The translations under genes were made by a program, and so were the position numbers. 64,000 nt of DNA from Roseomonas sp. KE0001 (GTDB taxonomy: Bacteria > Pseudomonadota > Alphaproteobacteria > Acetobacterales > Acetobacteraceae): the NCBI RefSeq assembly GCF_016107285.1, contig NZ_RCVQ01000002.1:248001-312000 (forward strand). Reading direction: 5' to 3'. Positions 18,367-25,398 of the stretch are shown here, piece after piece. Each line of letters opens with the position of its first letter. Positions within the stretch are counted from its first letter, which is position 1. The notes under the pieces are model-generated. The model had not been told where the DNA came from. It did not search any database and saw only the letters and a list, made by a program, of their open reading frames with translations.

Positions 18367-19403
18367 GCCTGCCGCCCCGGGCCGCCGGTCCCGAGTCCAC
18401 CGGTCCCACGCCAGCGCACCCTCGGCCCGGCTCCGCCCCGGGCTGGGCCGACGAGCCGCGCGCGCCGCAGCCCCTGGATCCGTCCCTGGCTCCGTCCCTG
18501 GAGGCCGCCCTGCCGCCGCCCGGCCTCGGCCCCGCCTGGCTGGACCCCGGCGACGGCCCCCGGAAGGGCGGGGAGGGGCCGATCCGCCATGGCGAGCCGC
18601 TGGTGCTGAGCCTGCCGGAGGCCGCGCCCGGCGCCGGCTGGCTGGCCTCGCTCGGCACGCTGGGTGGCGCGGCGGCGCTGCTGGTGCTGGGGAGCTTCGG
18701 CCTCGGCCTGGGGCTGATGCTGGACGATCTCTTCGCCGCCTCCCCGGTGCTGGGCTGGCTCGGCGCGGCGCTCGGCCTGGGCGCGGGGGGGCTGGCGCTC
18801 TGGGGGCTGGGGCGGGAGTGGCGCGCGCTGCGCCGGCTCGACGCGCTGGACGGGCTGGCCCGCGCGTTGCGGGAGACGCCGGACGCCGCCCGGCCGCCAC
18901 CCGCCCTGCTGCGCTGGGCCGATGCGCTGGCGCTGCGCCTGCCGGAGGCCGAGGCGGCGGTGGCCGAACTGCGCAAGGCGGCGAGCATGGGCGAGGCGCG
19001 CGGCCTGCTCCGTGCCGCGCTGATGCCGGTGCTGGACGCGCGGGTGCGGGCGCTGGGCGGGCAGGCGGCGCGGCAGGTCTTCCTGGCCACCGCCGTGATC
19101 CCCTCGCCGGCGCTGGATGCCGCGGCCATGGCCTGGATCGGCCTGCGGCTGATGCGGCAGGTGGCGGTGCTGCATGGGGTGCGGCCGGGGATCGGCGTGC
19201 TGTGGCGCCTGCTGCGGCGGCTGGCCTTCTCGACGGGGCTGACGGTGGGCACCGAGATGGTGGTGGAGGCCGGGGTGGAGCAGCTGGTCGAGGGCCACGC
19301 GGCGAAGCTGGCCGGCGGCGCGGCCGGGGCGGCGGTGGCGGCGCGGCGGATGCTCCGCCTGGCGGCGGCGACGGGGGAGGCCTGCCGGCCGGTGCCGCGC
19401 TGA
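18363..19403 (+). CDS. ycjF: YcjF-family membrane protein (TIGR01620/DUF697)
   Basis: 346 residues, GTG start overlapping the ycjX stop. A Pro-rich cytoplasmic head of about 90 residues (with a 12-bp tandem duplication) precedes two membrane helices (about 98-145). A DUF697 region with AVIPSPALDAAAMAWIGLRL and a further hydrophobic stretch follows. YcjF partners YcjX in gammaproteobacteria; the function is not firmly known. No PspF/PspA-type regulator is in view, so phage-shock control cannot be inferred here. Confidence 0.88.
   Translation: MSLPPRAAGPESTGPTPAHPRPGSAPGWADEPRAPQPLDPSLAPSLEAALPPPGLGPAWLDPGDGPRKGGEGPIRHGEPLVLSLPEAAPGAGWLASLGTLGGAAALLVLGSFGLGLGLMLDDLFAASPVLGWLGAALGLGAGGLALWGLGREWRALRRLDALDGLARALRETPDAARPPPALLRWADALALRLPEAEAAVAELRKAASMGEARGLLRAALMPVLDARVRALGGQAARQVFLATAVIPSPALDAAAMAWIGLRLMRQVAVLHGVRPGIGVLWRLLRRLAFSTGLTVGTEMVVEAGVEQLVEGHAAKLAGGAAGAAVAARRMLRLAAATGEACRPVPR
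18474..18497 (+). repeat. 12-bp in-frame tandem duplication in ycjF
   Basis: CTGGATCCGTCC is repeated as CTGGCTCCGTCC in the Pro-rich head of YcjF, giving the peptide repeat DPSLAPSLE. Confidence 0.75.
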
Positions 19404-19457
19404 CCCGGAGCGCCCGCCGCCGGCCGCGGCCCTTGCGATCGGGCGCGCCGGCCGCAC

Positions 19458-20633
19458 ATGCTGCCCATCATGCCTGATGCCCCGCCACAGGAGCTGACCC
19501 TCCGCCTGCACCCCGCCATCGCGGAAATCTCCGCGACGGAATGGGATGCCTGCGCGGGGGATGAGAATCCCTTCGTCAGCCACGCCTTCCTGGCGGCGCT
19601 GGAGGAGAGCGGCTCGGCCGGGCCGCGGAGCGGCTGGCTGCCGCAGCATCTCGCCCTGCGCGACGCCGCCGGCCGGCTGGTCGCCGTCGCGCCGGCCTAT
19701 GCCAAGAGCCATTCCTACGGCGAGTATGTCTTCGACCATGCCTGGGCGGAGGCGTTGGAGCGGGCGGGGGGGCAGTACTACCCCAAGCTCCAGGTGGCGG
19801 TGCCCTTCAGCCCGGTCCCCGGCGCGCGCCTGCTGTGCCGGCCCGGCAGCGGCGTCGGGCCGGAGGCGGTGGCGCAGGCGCTGGCCCAGGTGACGGAGGC
19901 GCTGGGCCTCTCCTCGGCCCATGTCACCTTCTGCACGGACGCGGAATGGCGGGTTCTGGGCGAGGCCGGCTGGCTGCGGCGCCTCGGCACCCAGTTCCAC
20001 TGGAGCAACGCGGGCTACGGCGATTTCGAGGATTTCCTCGGCGCCCTGTCCAGCCGCAAGCGCAAGCAGCTGCGGCGCGAGCGGCGCGAGGCCCGGGCGG
20101 CCGGCCTCACCTTCCGCACGCTGCGCGGCGCCGAGATCACGTCGCGCCACTGGCAGGCCTTCCACCGCTTCTACCGCGGCACCGTGGACCGCAAATGGGG
20201 CAGCGCCTATCTCACCGCCCGCTTCTGGCCGCTGCTCGCCGAGCGGCTGGGCGAGCGCGTGGTGCTGATGGTGGCCGAGCGCGCGGGCGAGCCGGTGGCC
20301 GGCGCGCTGAACCTGATGGGACGGGACACGCTCTATGGCCGCAACTGGGGCGCGGCCGAGGAGACGCCCTTCCTGCATTTCGAGCTCTGCTACTACCAGG
20401 CCATCGACTTCGCCATCGCCCAGGGGCTGCGGCGGGTGGAGGCGGGCGCCCAGGGGCAGCACAAGATCCAGCGCGGCTACCTGCCGGTGCCGACCTATTC
20501 GGCGCATCTCATCCGGCATGGCGGGCTGCGCCGGGCCGTGGCCGCCTTCCTGGAGCGCGAACGCCCGGCCATGGAAGCCGAGATGGCGGAACTCGCCGCC
20601 GCCTCGCCCTTCCGCGCGGCGGGCGAGGCATAG
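19458..20633 (+). CDS. GNAT-fold acyltransferase of the DUF482 (peptidogalycan biosynthesis/FemAB-like) type
   Basis: 391 residues. The N terminus has the conserved NPFVSHAFLAALEESGS, then the SHSYGEYVFDHAWA and YYPKLQVAVPFSPVPGARLL blocks. The C-terminal half carries SRKRKQLRRERREA, GRNWGAAEETPFLHFELC and GAQGQHKIQRGYLP. This set is typical of DUF482 proteins, which share the FemAB/GNAT fold. The true substrate is unknown in the literature I can recall. A second ATG at 19470 is possible. It is the last protein gene before the split tRNA. Confidence 0.87.
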   Translation: MLPIMPDAPPQELTLRLHPAIAEISATEWDACAGDENPFVSHAFLAALEESGSAGPRSGWLPQHLALRDAAGRLVAVAPAYAKSHSYGEYVFDHAWAEALERAGGQYYPKLQVAVPFSPVPGARLLCRPGSGVGPEAVAQALAQVTEALGLSSAHVTFCTDAEWRVLGEAGWLRRLGTQFHWSNAGYGDFEDFLGALSSRKRKQLRRERREARAAGLTFRTLRGAEITSRHWQAFHRFYRGTVDRKWGSAYLTARFWPLLAERLGERVVLMVAERAGEPVAGALNLMGRDTLYGRNWGAAEETPFLHFELCYYQAIDFAIAQGLRRVEAGAQGQHKIQRGYLPVPTYSAHLIRHGGLRRAVAAFLERERPAMEAEMAELAAASPFRAAGEA

Positions 20634-20696
20634 CCTCGGGATGTAACCCCGGAGCACTTTCCCGGGCGCCCGCCCTGTGGCAAGGACGGGCCGGAT

Positions 20697-21029
20697 GCGG
20701 ACGTGGCGAAACAGGTAGACGCAGCAGACTTCCATTGGAGTGCCCGCGGGGAAACCCGCGGTGCAGAACCGCTCAAAGTCGGGGAAAGCTAACGGGCCCG
20801 CCGGCCCCACGCCAATCCCGAGCCAAGCCTCCGGCGGAGACGGCGGAGGAAGGTGTAGAGACTGGACGGGCGGCGCCTAAAGCCCCGGCGGCGTGCGGTG
20901 CCGGCCCGGCGGCCAGGGTGAAGGGACAGTCCAGACCACGAACGCCGCGAGGCGGCGGCGAAAGCCGTGGTGGTACGAAAATCTGCCTCCCCTCGGGGAT
21001 TGCGGGTTCGAGCCCCGCCGTCCGCACCA
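20697..21029 (+). tRNA. tRNA-Leu(UAA), interrupted by a group I intron
   Basis: The exons are 20697-20731 and 20978-21029. Joined, they fold into a complete class II tRNA. The acceptor stem GCGGACG pairs perfectly with CGTCCGC (21019-21025). The D stem is GCG/CGC. The anticodon stem GCAGA/TCTGC encloses the loop CTTAAAA, so the anticodon is TAA. A long variable arm (CTCCCCTCGGGGA) marks a leucine tRNA. The T stem is GCGGG/CCCGC with loop TTCGAGC. Discriminator A and CCA are encoded (21026-21029). The interruption falls between U34 and A35, the same site as the cyanobacterial tRNA-Leu(UAA) intron. Confidence 0.95.
20732..20977 (+). ncRNA. Self-splicing group I intron (IC3-like) in tRNA-Leu(UAA), 246 nt, no ORF
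   Basis: P1 forms between exon end ACTT and intron GGAGT, with the obligatory U-G wobble at the 5' splice site. P2 is CCGCGGG-GAAA-CCCGCGG (20744-20761), a GAAA tetraloop hairpin. A P/Q-type segment AATCCCGAGCCAAGC starts at 20814. The R element GGTGTAGAGACTGGACGG lies at 20852-20869, and P7 pairs CTGGAC (20862-20867) with GTCCAG (20929-20934). The intron ends in the terminal G (20977) just before AAAA of the 3' exon. The core closely resembles, from memory, the Azoarcus tRNA-Ile and Anabaena tRNA-Leu introns. There is no homing endonuclease. Splicing activity is inferred. Confidence 0.93.
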
Positions 21030-21214
21030 TGCCACCGCCGCCGGCCGGTCGCGGCAGGCGCCTGAGGAAGACGCGGGACAGGCACGTCTAACTCCGTCGG
21101 GACCGCTCCGCGCGGGGCGGCGCGCGATGCGGTCGGAACGTCCGGAGACGCATGCCTAATGTCGGACGCATGCCTGGCCTTGCCGGAGCAAGGCCCGGGG
21201 CAGGCGTGGCGGCG

Positions 21215-21334
21215 TCAGTCGGCCGCGCGCAGGTGCGGCAGGCCCTGCGGCCAGTCCCGCTCCATCAGCGAACGGGCATAAAGTCCGCCTCCAACGAGGG
21301 CGGCAACGACAGTCACGAAGAGAATAGCGGACAT
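21215..21334 (-). CDS. Small single-pass membrane protein, 39 residues (putative)
   Basis: Begins MSAILFVTVVAALVGGGLYA, an N-terminal hydrophobic helix (residues 2-20), followed by a charged tail ending PQGLPHLRAAD. AAGGGG lies about eight bases before the ATG, which supports translation. It stands alone between the tRNA gene and the repeat element, with moderate local GC upstream (21335-21480 is less GC-rich than the surroundings, as expected for a promoter). No family recognised. Confidence 0.55.
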   Translation of the reverse strand: MSAILFVTVVAALVGGGLYARSLMERDWPQGLPHLRAAD

Positions 21335-21553
21335 GGGTAGGCCCCTTGATCCTTTGGTCCCGCCGCTGGATTGCGCCGGTAAGGTGAATATAGGGAGCCA
21401 CTCCTTGCCAAAGCCTTGCGCATTTCGCGGGTGCAGCAATCGCGGGTGCATAGCTTCTCAGTCATGCTTTTCATGCATGGCAGCTCGAACATCTATCTTA
21501 TACAAGAATGGCTCGCGCCAGAGCCGCGCACCCTGACCTGCGCCGTGGCGGAC
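21335..21553. other. Intergenic stretch with no recognised gene
   Basis: A less GC-rich stretch between the small membrane-protein gene and the palindromic element. It has short open frames on both strands without ribosome sites or resemblance to known proteins. It likely contains the promoter of the 39-residue protein. I see no rRNA, tRNA or riboswitch in it. Confidence 0.5.
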
Positions 21554-21661
21554 CTAGAGCGTTTTCCGTTCGCCCTGGCTCACGGCACACGCTCTGGCCA
21601 TTTGTTTTTGCGAGCATCTTCACCCGATCAGGTGGTTCCACCTGATCGGGATCCGCTCTAG
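21554..21661. mobile_element. 108-bp MITE/REP-like palindromic element with 8-bp terminal inverted repeats
   Basis: The ends are CTAGAGCG (21554-21561) and CGCTCTAG (21654-21661). Inside are a hairpin AGAGCGT/ACGCTCT (21556-21562 with 21589-21595) and a near-perfect 28-bp palindrome (21623-21650) with 13-bp arms CCCGATCAGGTGG / CCACCTGATCGGG around TT. No coding capacity. The layout is that of short non-autonomous repeats dispersed in alphaproteobacterial genomes. Its right end overlaps the stop codon (TAG) of the aldehyde dehydrogenase gene. Confidence 0.78.
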
Positions 21662-22950
21662 CGCAGCAGGCGGCGCGCCAGCCGCAGGGCGCGCTCCCCG
21701 CGGGGCGGATCGAGCAGGCGGGAGAGGGACAGCGGCCCGTGCCGCACCCGCGCCTGCCAGTCGCTGAAGGCCTCGAAGCCGGCGCGGCCATGATAGCGCC
21801 CGAAGCCGGAGCCGCCGCTGCCGCCGAAGGGCAGGCCAGGAAAGGCGGCGAACTCGACGCAGCGCTCCTCGACGATCGCACCGGCCCGGCAGCCTGCGGC
21901 GACGGCGGCCGCCTCCGCCCGGCCGGCCCCGAAGAGATAGAGCGCCAGCGGCGCCGGCCGGGCCGACACCCAGGCCAGGGCGGCGGGCAGGTCGGGCAGC
22001 GCCCGCACCGCCAGGCTGGGGCCGAAGATCTCGCCCGCCGCCGCCTCCCCCTCGTCACCGATCAGGACGATGCCGCCCGGCAGCGCCTCGCCGCCGCTGG
22101 CGAGCCGCGCCTGCCGGGCCCGCTGGGCGGGCAGGACGGCGCTTTCCAGCCGCACCGGGCTGGCCCGGCAGGCGGCGGCGAAATCGGCGGCGGCATGGCC
22201 GACCAGCAGGACGGTGTCGGGAGCGACGCAGGTCTGCCCGGCATTGATCGCCTTGCCCGCCAGGATGGCCCCGGCGGCGCGGCGCAGGTCGGCGCCCGGC
22301 AACACCAGGGCGGGACACTTGCCGCCCAGCTCGAGGGTCAGGGGCGTCAGCCGCTCCGCCGCGCCGCGCATCACCGCCCGGCCGGTCTCGCCGCCGCCGG
22401 TGAAGACCAGGTGATCCCAGGGCTGGGCGGCGAAATCGGCCGAGACCGCCGCATCGCCCTGCACCACCCGCACGACATCGGGGCCGGGCGCGGCGGCCAG
22501 CAGCTCGGCCAGCAGGGCGGCGGTGCGCGGCGCCTGCTCGCTCGGCTTCAGCACCACGCGGTTGCCGGCGGCGAGCGCCTCGGCCAGGGGCCAGAGGCTG
22601 AGCTGCACCGGGTAGTTCCACGGCGCCATGACGCCGACCACGCCCTTCGGCACCGGCCGCGTCCAGGCCAGGGCGGGCTGGAAGACCAGCGGCACCGGCA
22701 CCCAGCGTGGCCGCGCCCACCAGCGTAGCCAGCGCCGCGCCCGCCGTGCCGCCTGCGCCGCCACCAGGACATCGGCGATCAGGGTCTCGACCGTGGCGCG
22801 TCCGCCGAAATCGGCATCGGCGGCGGCGGCCAGGGCCTCGGCGCGGCGGATGGTCTCGCGCGCCAGGGCGGCGAGATGCGCCCGACGCTCCGCCAGGGTC
22901 AGGCGCGGCCGGCCGCGCAGCGCCGCCAGGGCGCCCGCCGCCTCGCTCAC
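21658..22950 (-). CDS. Aldehyde dehydrogenase, probable C30 carotenoid aldehyde dehydrogenase (AldH-like)
   Basis: 430 residues of the ALDH superfamily (class 3/coniferyl-aldehyde-like). Visible are MAPWNYPVQLSLWPLAEAL (catalytic Asn), KPSEQAP, VFTGGGETGRAVM, LELGGKCP (catalytic Glu) and the nucleophile NAGQTCVAPD; the C-terminal membrane-associating segment is basic. The start is GTG. In staphyloxanthin-type pathways such an enzyme oxidises the terminal aldehyde made by CrtP to the carboxylic acid before glycosylation. Its place at the end of this carotenoid operon supports that role, though substrate proof is lacking. The stop codon is supplied by the palindromic element. Confidence 0.82.
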   Translation of the reverse strand: MSEAAGALAALRGRPRLTLAERRAHLAALARETIRRAEALAAAADADFGGRATVETLIADVLVAAQAARRARRWLRWWARPRWVPVPLVFQPALAWTRPVPKGVVGVMAPWNYPVQLSLWPLAEALAAGNRVVLKPSEQAPRTAALLAELLAAAPGPDVVRVVQGDAAVSADFAAQPWDHLVFTGGGETGRAVMRGAAERLTPLTLELGGKCPALVLPGADLRRAAGAILAGKAINAGQTCVAPDTVLLVGHAAADFAAACRASPVRLESAVLPAQRARQARLASGGEALPGGIVLIGDEGEAAAGEIFGPSLAVRALPDLPAALAWVSARPAPLALYLFGAGRAEAAAVAAGCRAGAIVEERCVEFAAFPGLPFGGSGGSGFGRYHGRAGFEAFSDWQARVRHGPLSLSRLLDPPRGERALRLARRLLR

Positions 22951-22954
22951 GCCG

Positions 22955-23014
22955 CCCCCATCCTGCGGCCCCCCATCCTGCGGCCCCCCATCCTGCGGCC
23001 CCCCATCCTGCGGC
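22955..23014. repeat. 15-bp tandem repeat, four copies, between hpnE and the aldehyde dehydrogenase gene
   Basis: Four perfect copies of CCCCCATCCTGCGGC, plus a decayed fifth towards the hpnE stop (23015-23030). In the transcribed (minus) direction each copy reads GCCGCAGGATGGGGG, that is, an AGGATG start-like element. It occupies nearly the whole 70-bp gap upstream of the GTG start, so it is the 5' leader of the dehydrogenase gene. Confidence 0.93.
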
Positions 23015-23020
23015 CCCCCG

Positions 23021-24256
23021 TCACGCGGCCAGCGCCCAGCGGCCGGCCCGCTGGCCGGAGCGGACGGCGGCCTCGATGGTGGCCGGCAGCACCGGCTCCA
23101 TCCAGTCCCCGGCCAGCATGAGGTTCTCCGCCGGATGCGGCGGCGGCGGCGGGGGCTGGTCCGGCTCGTGCAACGGCGTCGCGCGGTGTTCCTTCACGAT
23201 GCGCCAGGGCGGCGGCGCTTCCGGCCAGGGGCCGGGGAGGCCGGCGGCCAGCGCGGCCTCGCGCAGCTCCCACCAGATCGCCGGCGCCTTGGCCTCGGCG
23301 TCGCGCAGCAGGGCGGCGGTGGCGGCGCTGACCGTCACCGCCACGCCGCCGGGCCGCACCAGAACCCATTGCGAGAGCCCGCCGAGCAGGCCGAGGAAGC
23401 GCGGCCCGGCGCCGCTGGCATGCTGGAAATGGAGGTTCAGGATCGGGGCGTGCCGCTCCGGCACGCGCAGGCCGGGCAGCAGCCGCACCGCCTCCCAGGG
23501 CGGCACCGCCAGCACCACGCGCTGCTCCGGCGCGATCGGCATCCGCGCCGCGCCGAAGCGCAGATGGGTGAGGCGGTGACCCTCGCGCTCCAGCCCGCGC
23601 AGGCGGTGCCCCGGGCGGATCTCGACGCCGCGCCGGCGCAGCAGGGCCAGGGCGGGCTCCACCAGGTCCGGCCCCAGCCCGCGGCGCGCCACGTAGAGGC
23701 GGCAGGCCTCGGGCCGCCACAGGCGCCGCAGCACCGCGCCGAGGCGCCGCAGCCCGGCCTCCTCGACCGGGGTGTTGAGGGCGGCCAGGGTCAGCGGCTC
23801 GACGAAGCCGCGCAGCAGCTCGGGGTGGCGGTCGAAGGCCTGGGCCACGGTGACATGGCGGCCGGGCAGGGCGGCCCGCAGCAGGGCGAGGAAGGCGGCC
23901 GCGCCGAGGCCCGGGGGCCGCCGGTCCGGGCGGCGCCAGAGCCGTGGCGCCAGCGCCACGTGATGCAGCCGCGCGGCGACGAGGTCATAGACCGGCAGCG
24001 CCTCCGGCTCGGGCTCGATCCAGTCGGTGCGGGCGCCGATCTCGTCCAGCAGGGCGAGCGCGGCGGGATTGGCGCCGATCAGCGCATGGGTGCCGTTGTC
24101 GCCGCCATCCGGCAGGGCGCGGGCGCGGCCCCCGGCGCCGGGGCTGGCCTCGTGCAGCACCACGGCGCGGCCGGCCCGGCTCAGCGTCAGCGCGGCGGCG
24201 AGGCCGGCCAGCCCGGCCCCCACGACATGCACCGGCAGCCCGCGGGCGCGCATCAT
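23021..24256 (-). CDS. hpnE: Hydroxysqualene dehydroxylase HpnE (FAD-dependent amine-oxidoreductase family)
   Basis: 411 residues. An N-terminal dinucleotide-binding motif VVGAGLAGLAAALTLSRAG is followed by HpnE blocks: DNGTHALIGANPAALALLD, LTLAALNTPVEEA, VVLAVPPWEA, QWVLV, VKEHRATPLHEPDQ and LAGDWMEPVLPATIEAA. HpnE reduces hydroxysqualene to squalene after HpnC and HpnD. Those two are not in the window, so they must lie elsewhere. In bacteria that make C30 carotenoids by the squalene route, HpnE feeds the CrtN desaturase, which fits the neighbours here. ATG 24256 overlaps the glycosyltransferase stop (ATGA). Confidence 0.88.
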   Translation of the reverse strand: MMRARGLPVHVVGAGLAGLAAALTLSRAGRAVVLHEASPGAGGRARALPDGGDNGTHALIGANPAALALLDEIGARTDWIEPEPEALPVYDLVAARLHHVALAPRLWRRPDRRPPGLGAAAFLALLRAALPGRHVTVAQAFDRHPELLRGFVEPLTLAALNTPVEEAGLRRLGAVLRRLWRPEACRLYVARRGLGPDLVEPALALLRRRGVEIRPGHRLRGLEREGHRLTHLRFGAARMPIAPEQRVVLAVPPWEAVRLLPGLRVPERHAPILNLHFQHASGAGPRFLGLLGGLSQWVLVRPGGVAVTVSAATAALLRDAEAKAPAIWWELREAALAAGLPGPWPEAPPPWRIVKEHRATPLHEPDQPPPPPPHPAENLMLAGDWMEPVLPATIEAAVRSGQRAGRWALAA

Positions 24257-25398
24257 GCCATGCCCGCCGGCGCGCCGCCGGGAGGATCGCCCGAGGTGCC
24301 GCCCGGGGAGGCGCCGTAGCGCCGTCCCTTCCAGGTCGGCGCGCGCCCCAGCAGCGGGGCGGACAGGGCGTACCACTGGATCGCCAGCGCCGTGGCGACG
24401 GTGGCGGGGTGCAGCGGCACCGTCCACCAGGGCTCGCGCATGCGCCAGGTGATGGCCGCGCGCAGGCCGAGGGAGAGCAGCACGGCCAGCAGGGCGCGGG
24501 GGTCCGGCAGCAGCGCCCAGGGCAGCAGGTGCGCGCCGCCGAGCACCAGGGTCCAGACCGGCAGGCCCATCGGCGTCGCCATGCCCTCCCGCGCGTTCTT
24601 GGCGAAGCCGCCCCAGGCGTCGCGCAGCCCGTGATACATGCGGCATCGCGCCAGGCGACTGCCATCCACCACCTCGGTGCGCAGCCCGGCGGTGCGCAGC
24701 CGGCGGGCGAGGGCCAGGGCGTCGTGCAGGATGCCGGGCGCCGCCGCATGGCCGCCGGCGGCGCGATAGGCGCGCGCCTCGACCAGCACCAGCTGGCCGC
24801 AGGCGGCGGCCAGGGCCGGGCTCGCGGTGAAGGCGCGGCCGCCGCCGGGCAGGTAGCCCAGCATCAGCAGGTTGATGGCCGGCACGGTCAGGCCCTCGCC
24901 CAGGCTTCCCATCTCCTGGCGCGGCACGCCACTGACCAAGGCGAGGTCCCGCTCCTCCGCCCGGGACGCCAGGGCGGCGGCGGCGGTGGGGCCGAGGCGC
25001 ACGTCGGCGTCGATGAAGAGCAGGTGCGTGCCGCGCGCCGCCTCGGCCAGCCGGGCGCAGGCATGCACCTTGCCCGTCCAGCCGGCGGGAAGCGGTGGCG
25101 CCGCCAGCAGGCGCAGGCGCGGCTCGCCCGCCAGCATCCCGCGCACGATGGCGGCGGTGCCGTCGCGGCTGCCATCGTCCAGCACCACCACCTCGATCGC
25201 CGTGCCGGTGCTGGCCAGGGCGGCGGTGACGCAGCGGGCGATGCGCGGCGCCTCGTCCCGCGCCGGGATCAGGATGGAGACCAGGGTGCCGGGCGGCGGC
25301 GTGCCGCGGGCGCGCGGCAGGCCGCGCAGGTTCCCCGCCGCCATGACGGCCGGCAGGGCGGCGAGGCCGAGCGACAGCCAGCCGGCCAGGGCGCTCAA
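24253..25398 (-). CDS. Family 2 glycosyltransferase, probable carotenoid glycosyltransferase (CrtQ-like)
   Basis: 381 residues: an N-terminal membrane helix, a GT-A catalytic domain and two or three C-terminal helices (about 275-345). The GT-A domain shows SILIPARDEAPRIARCV, VVLDDGSRDGTA, the GWTGKVHACARLAEAARG block and the metal-binding FIDADVR (DxD). The layout and the GW(T/S)GK motif match CrtQ/CruC-type enzymes that glycosylate carotenoid acids or hydroxyls; HpnB-type hopanoid transferases look similar and cannot be excluded. It is joined to both neighbours by ATGA overlaps within the carotenoid operon. Confidence 0.8.
   Translation of the reverse strand: MSALAGWLSLGLAALPAVMAAGNLRGLPRARGTPPPGTLVSILIPARDEAPRIARCVTAALASTGTAIEVVVLDDGSRDGTAAIVRGMLAGEPRLRLLAAPPLPAGWTGKVHACARLAEAARGTHLLFIDADVRLGPTAAAALASRAEERDLALVSGVPRQEMGSLGEGLTVPAINLLMLGYLPGGGRAFTASPALAAACGQLVLVEARAYRAAGGHAAAPGILHDALALARRLRTAGLRTEVVDGSRLARCRMYHGLRDAWGGFAKNAREGMATPMGLPVWTLVLGGAHLLPWALLPDPRALLAVLLSLGLRAAITWRMREPWWTVPLHPATVATALAIQWYALSAPLLGRAPTWKGRRYGASPGGTSGDPPGGAPAGMA

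Noticed and set aside
20697..21029. Possible tmRNA or two-piece RNA gene
   Set aside because: The joined ends form a standard tRNA-Leu with an anticodon arm, and the internal part has group I intron pairings, not a tag-coding region.
22955..23014. CRISPR-like array
   Set aside because: Direct 15-bp units without spacers; a tandem repeat, not a CRISPR.
22947..23720. 257-residue frame reading through the 15-bp repeats
   Set aside because: Antisense-strand-like shadow overlapping hpnE in another frame with Arg/Ala/Pro bias; the in-repeat ATGs are coincidental.
23021..25398. Hopanoid (hpn) cluster
   Set aside because: Only hpnE is present, with no shc or other hpn genes; neighbours are carotenoid-type enzymes.
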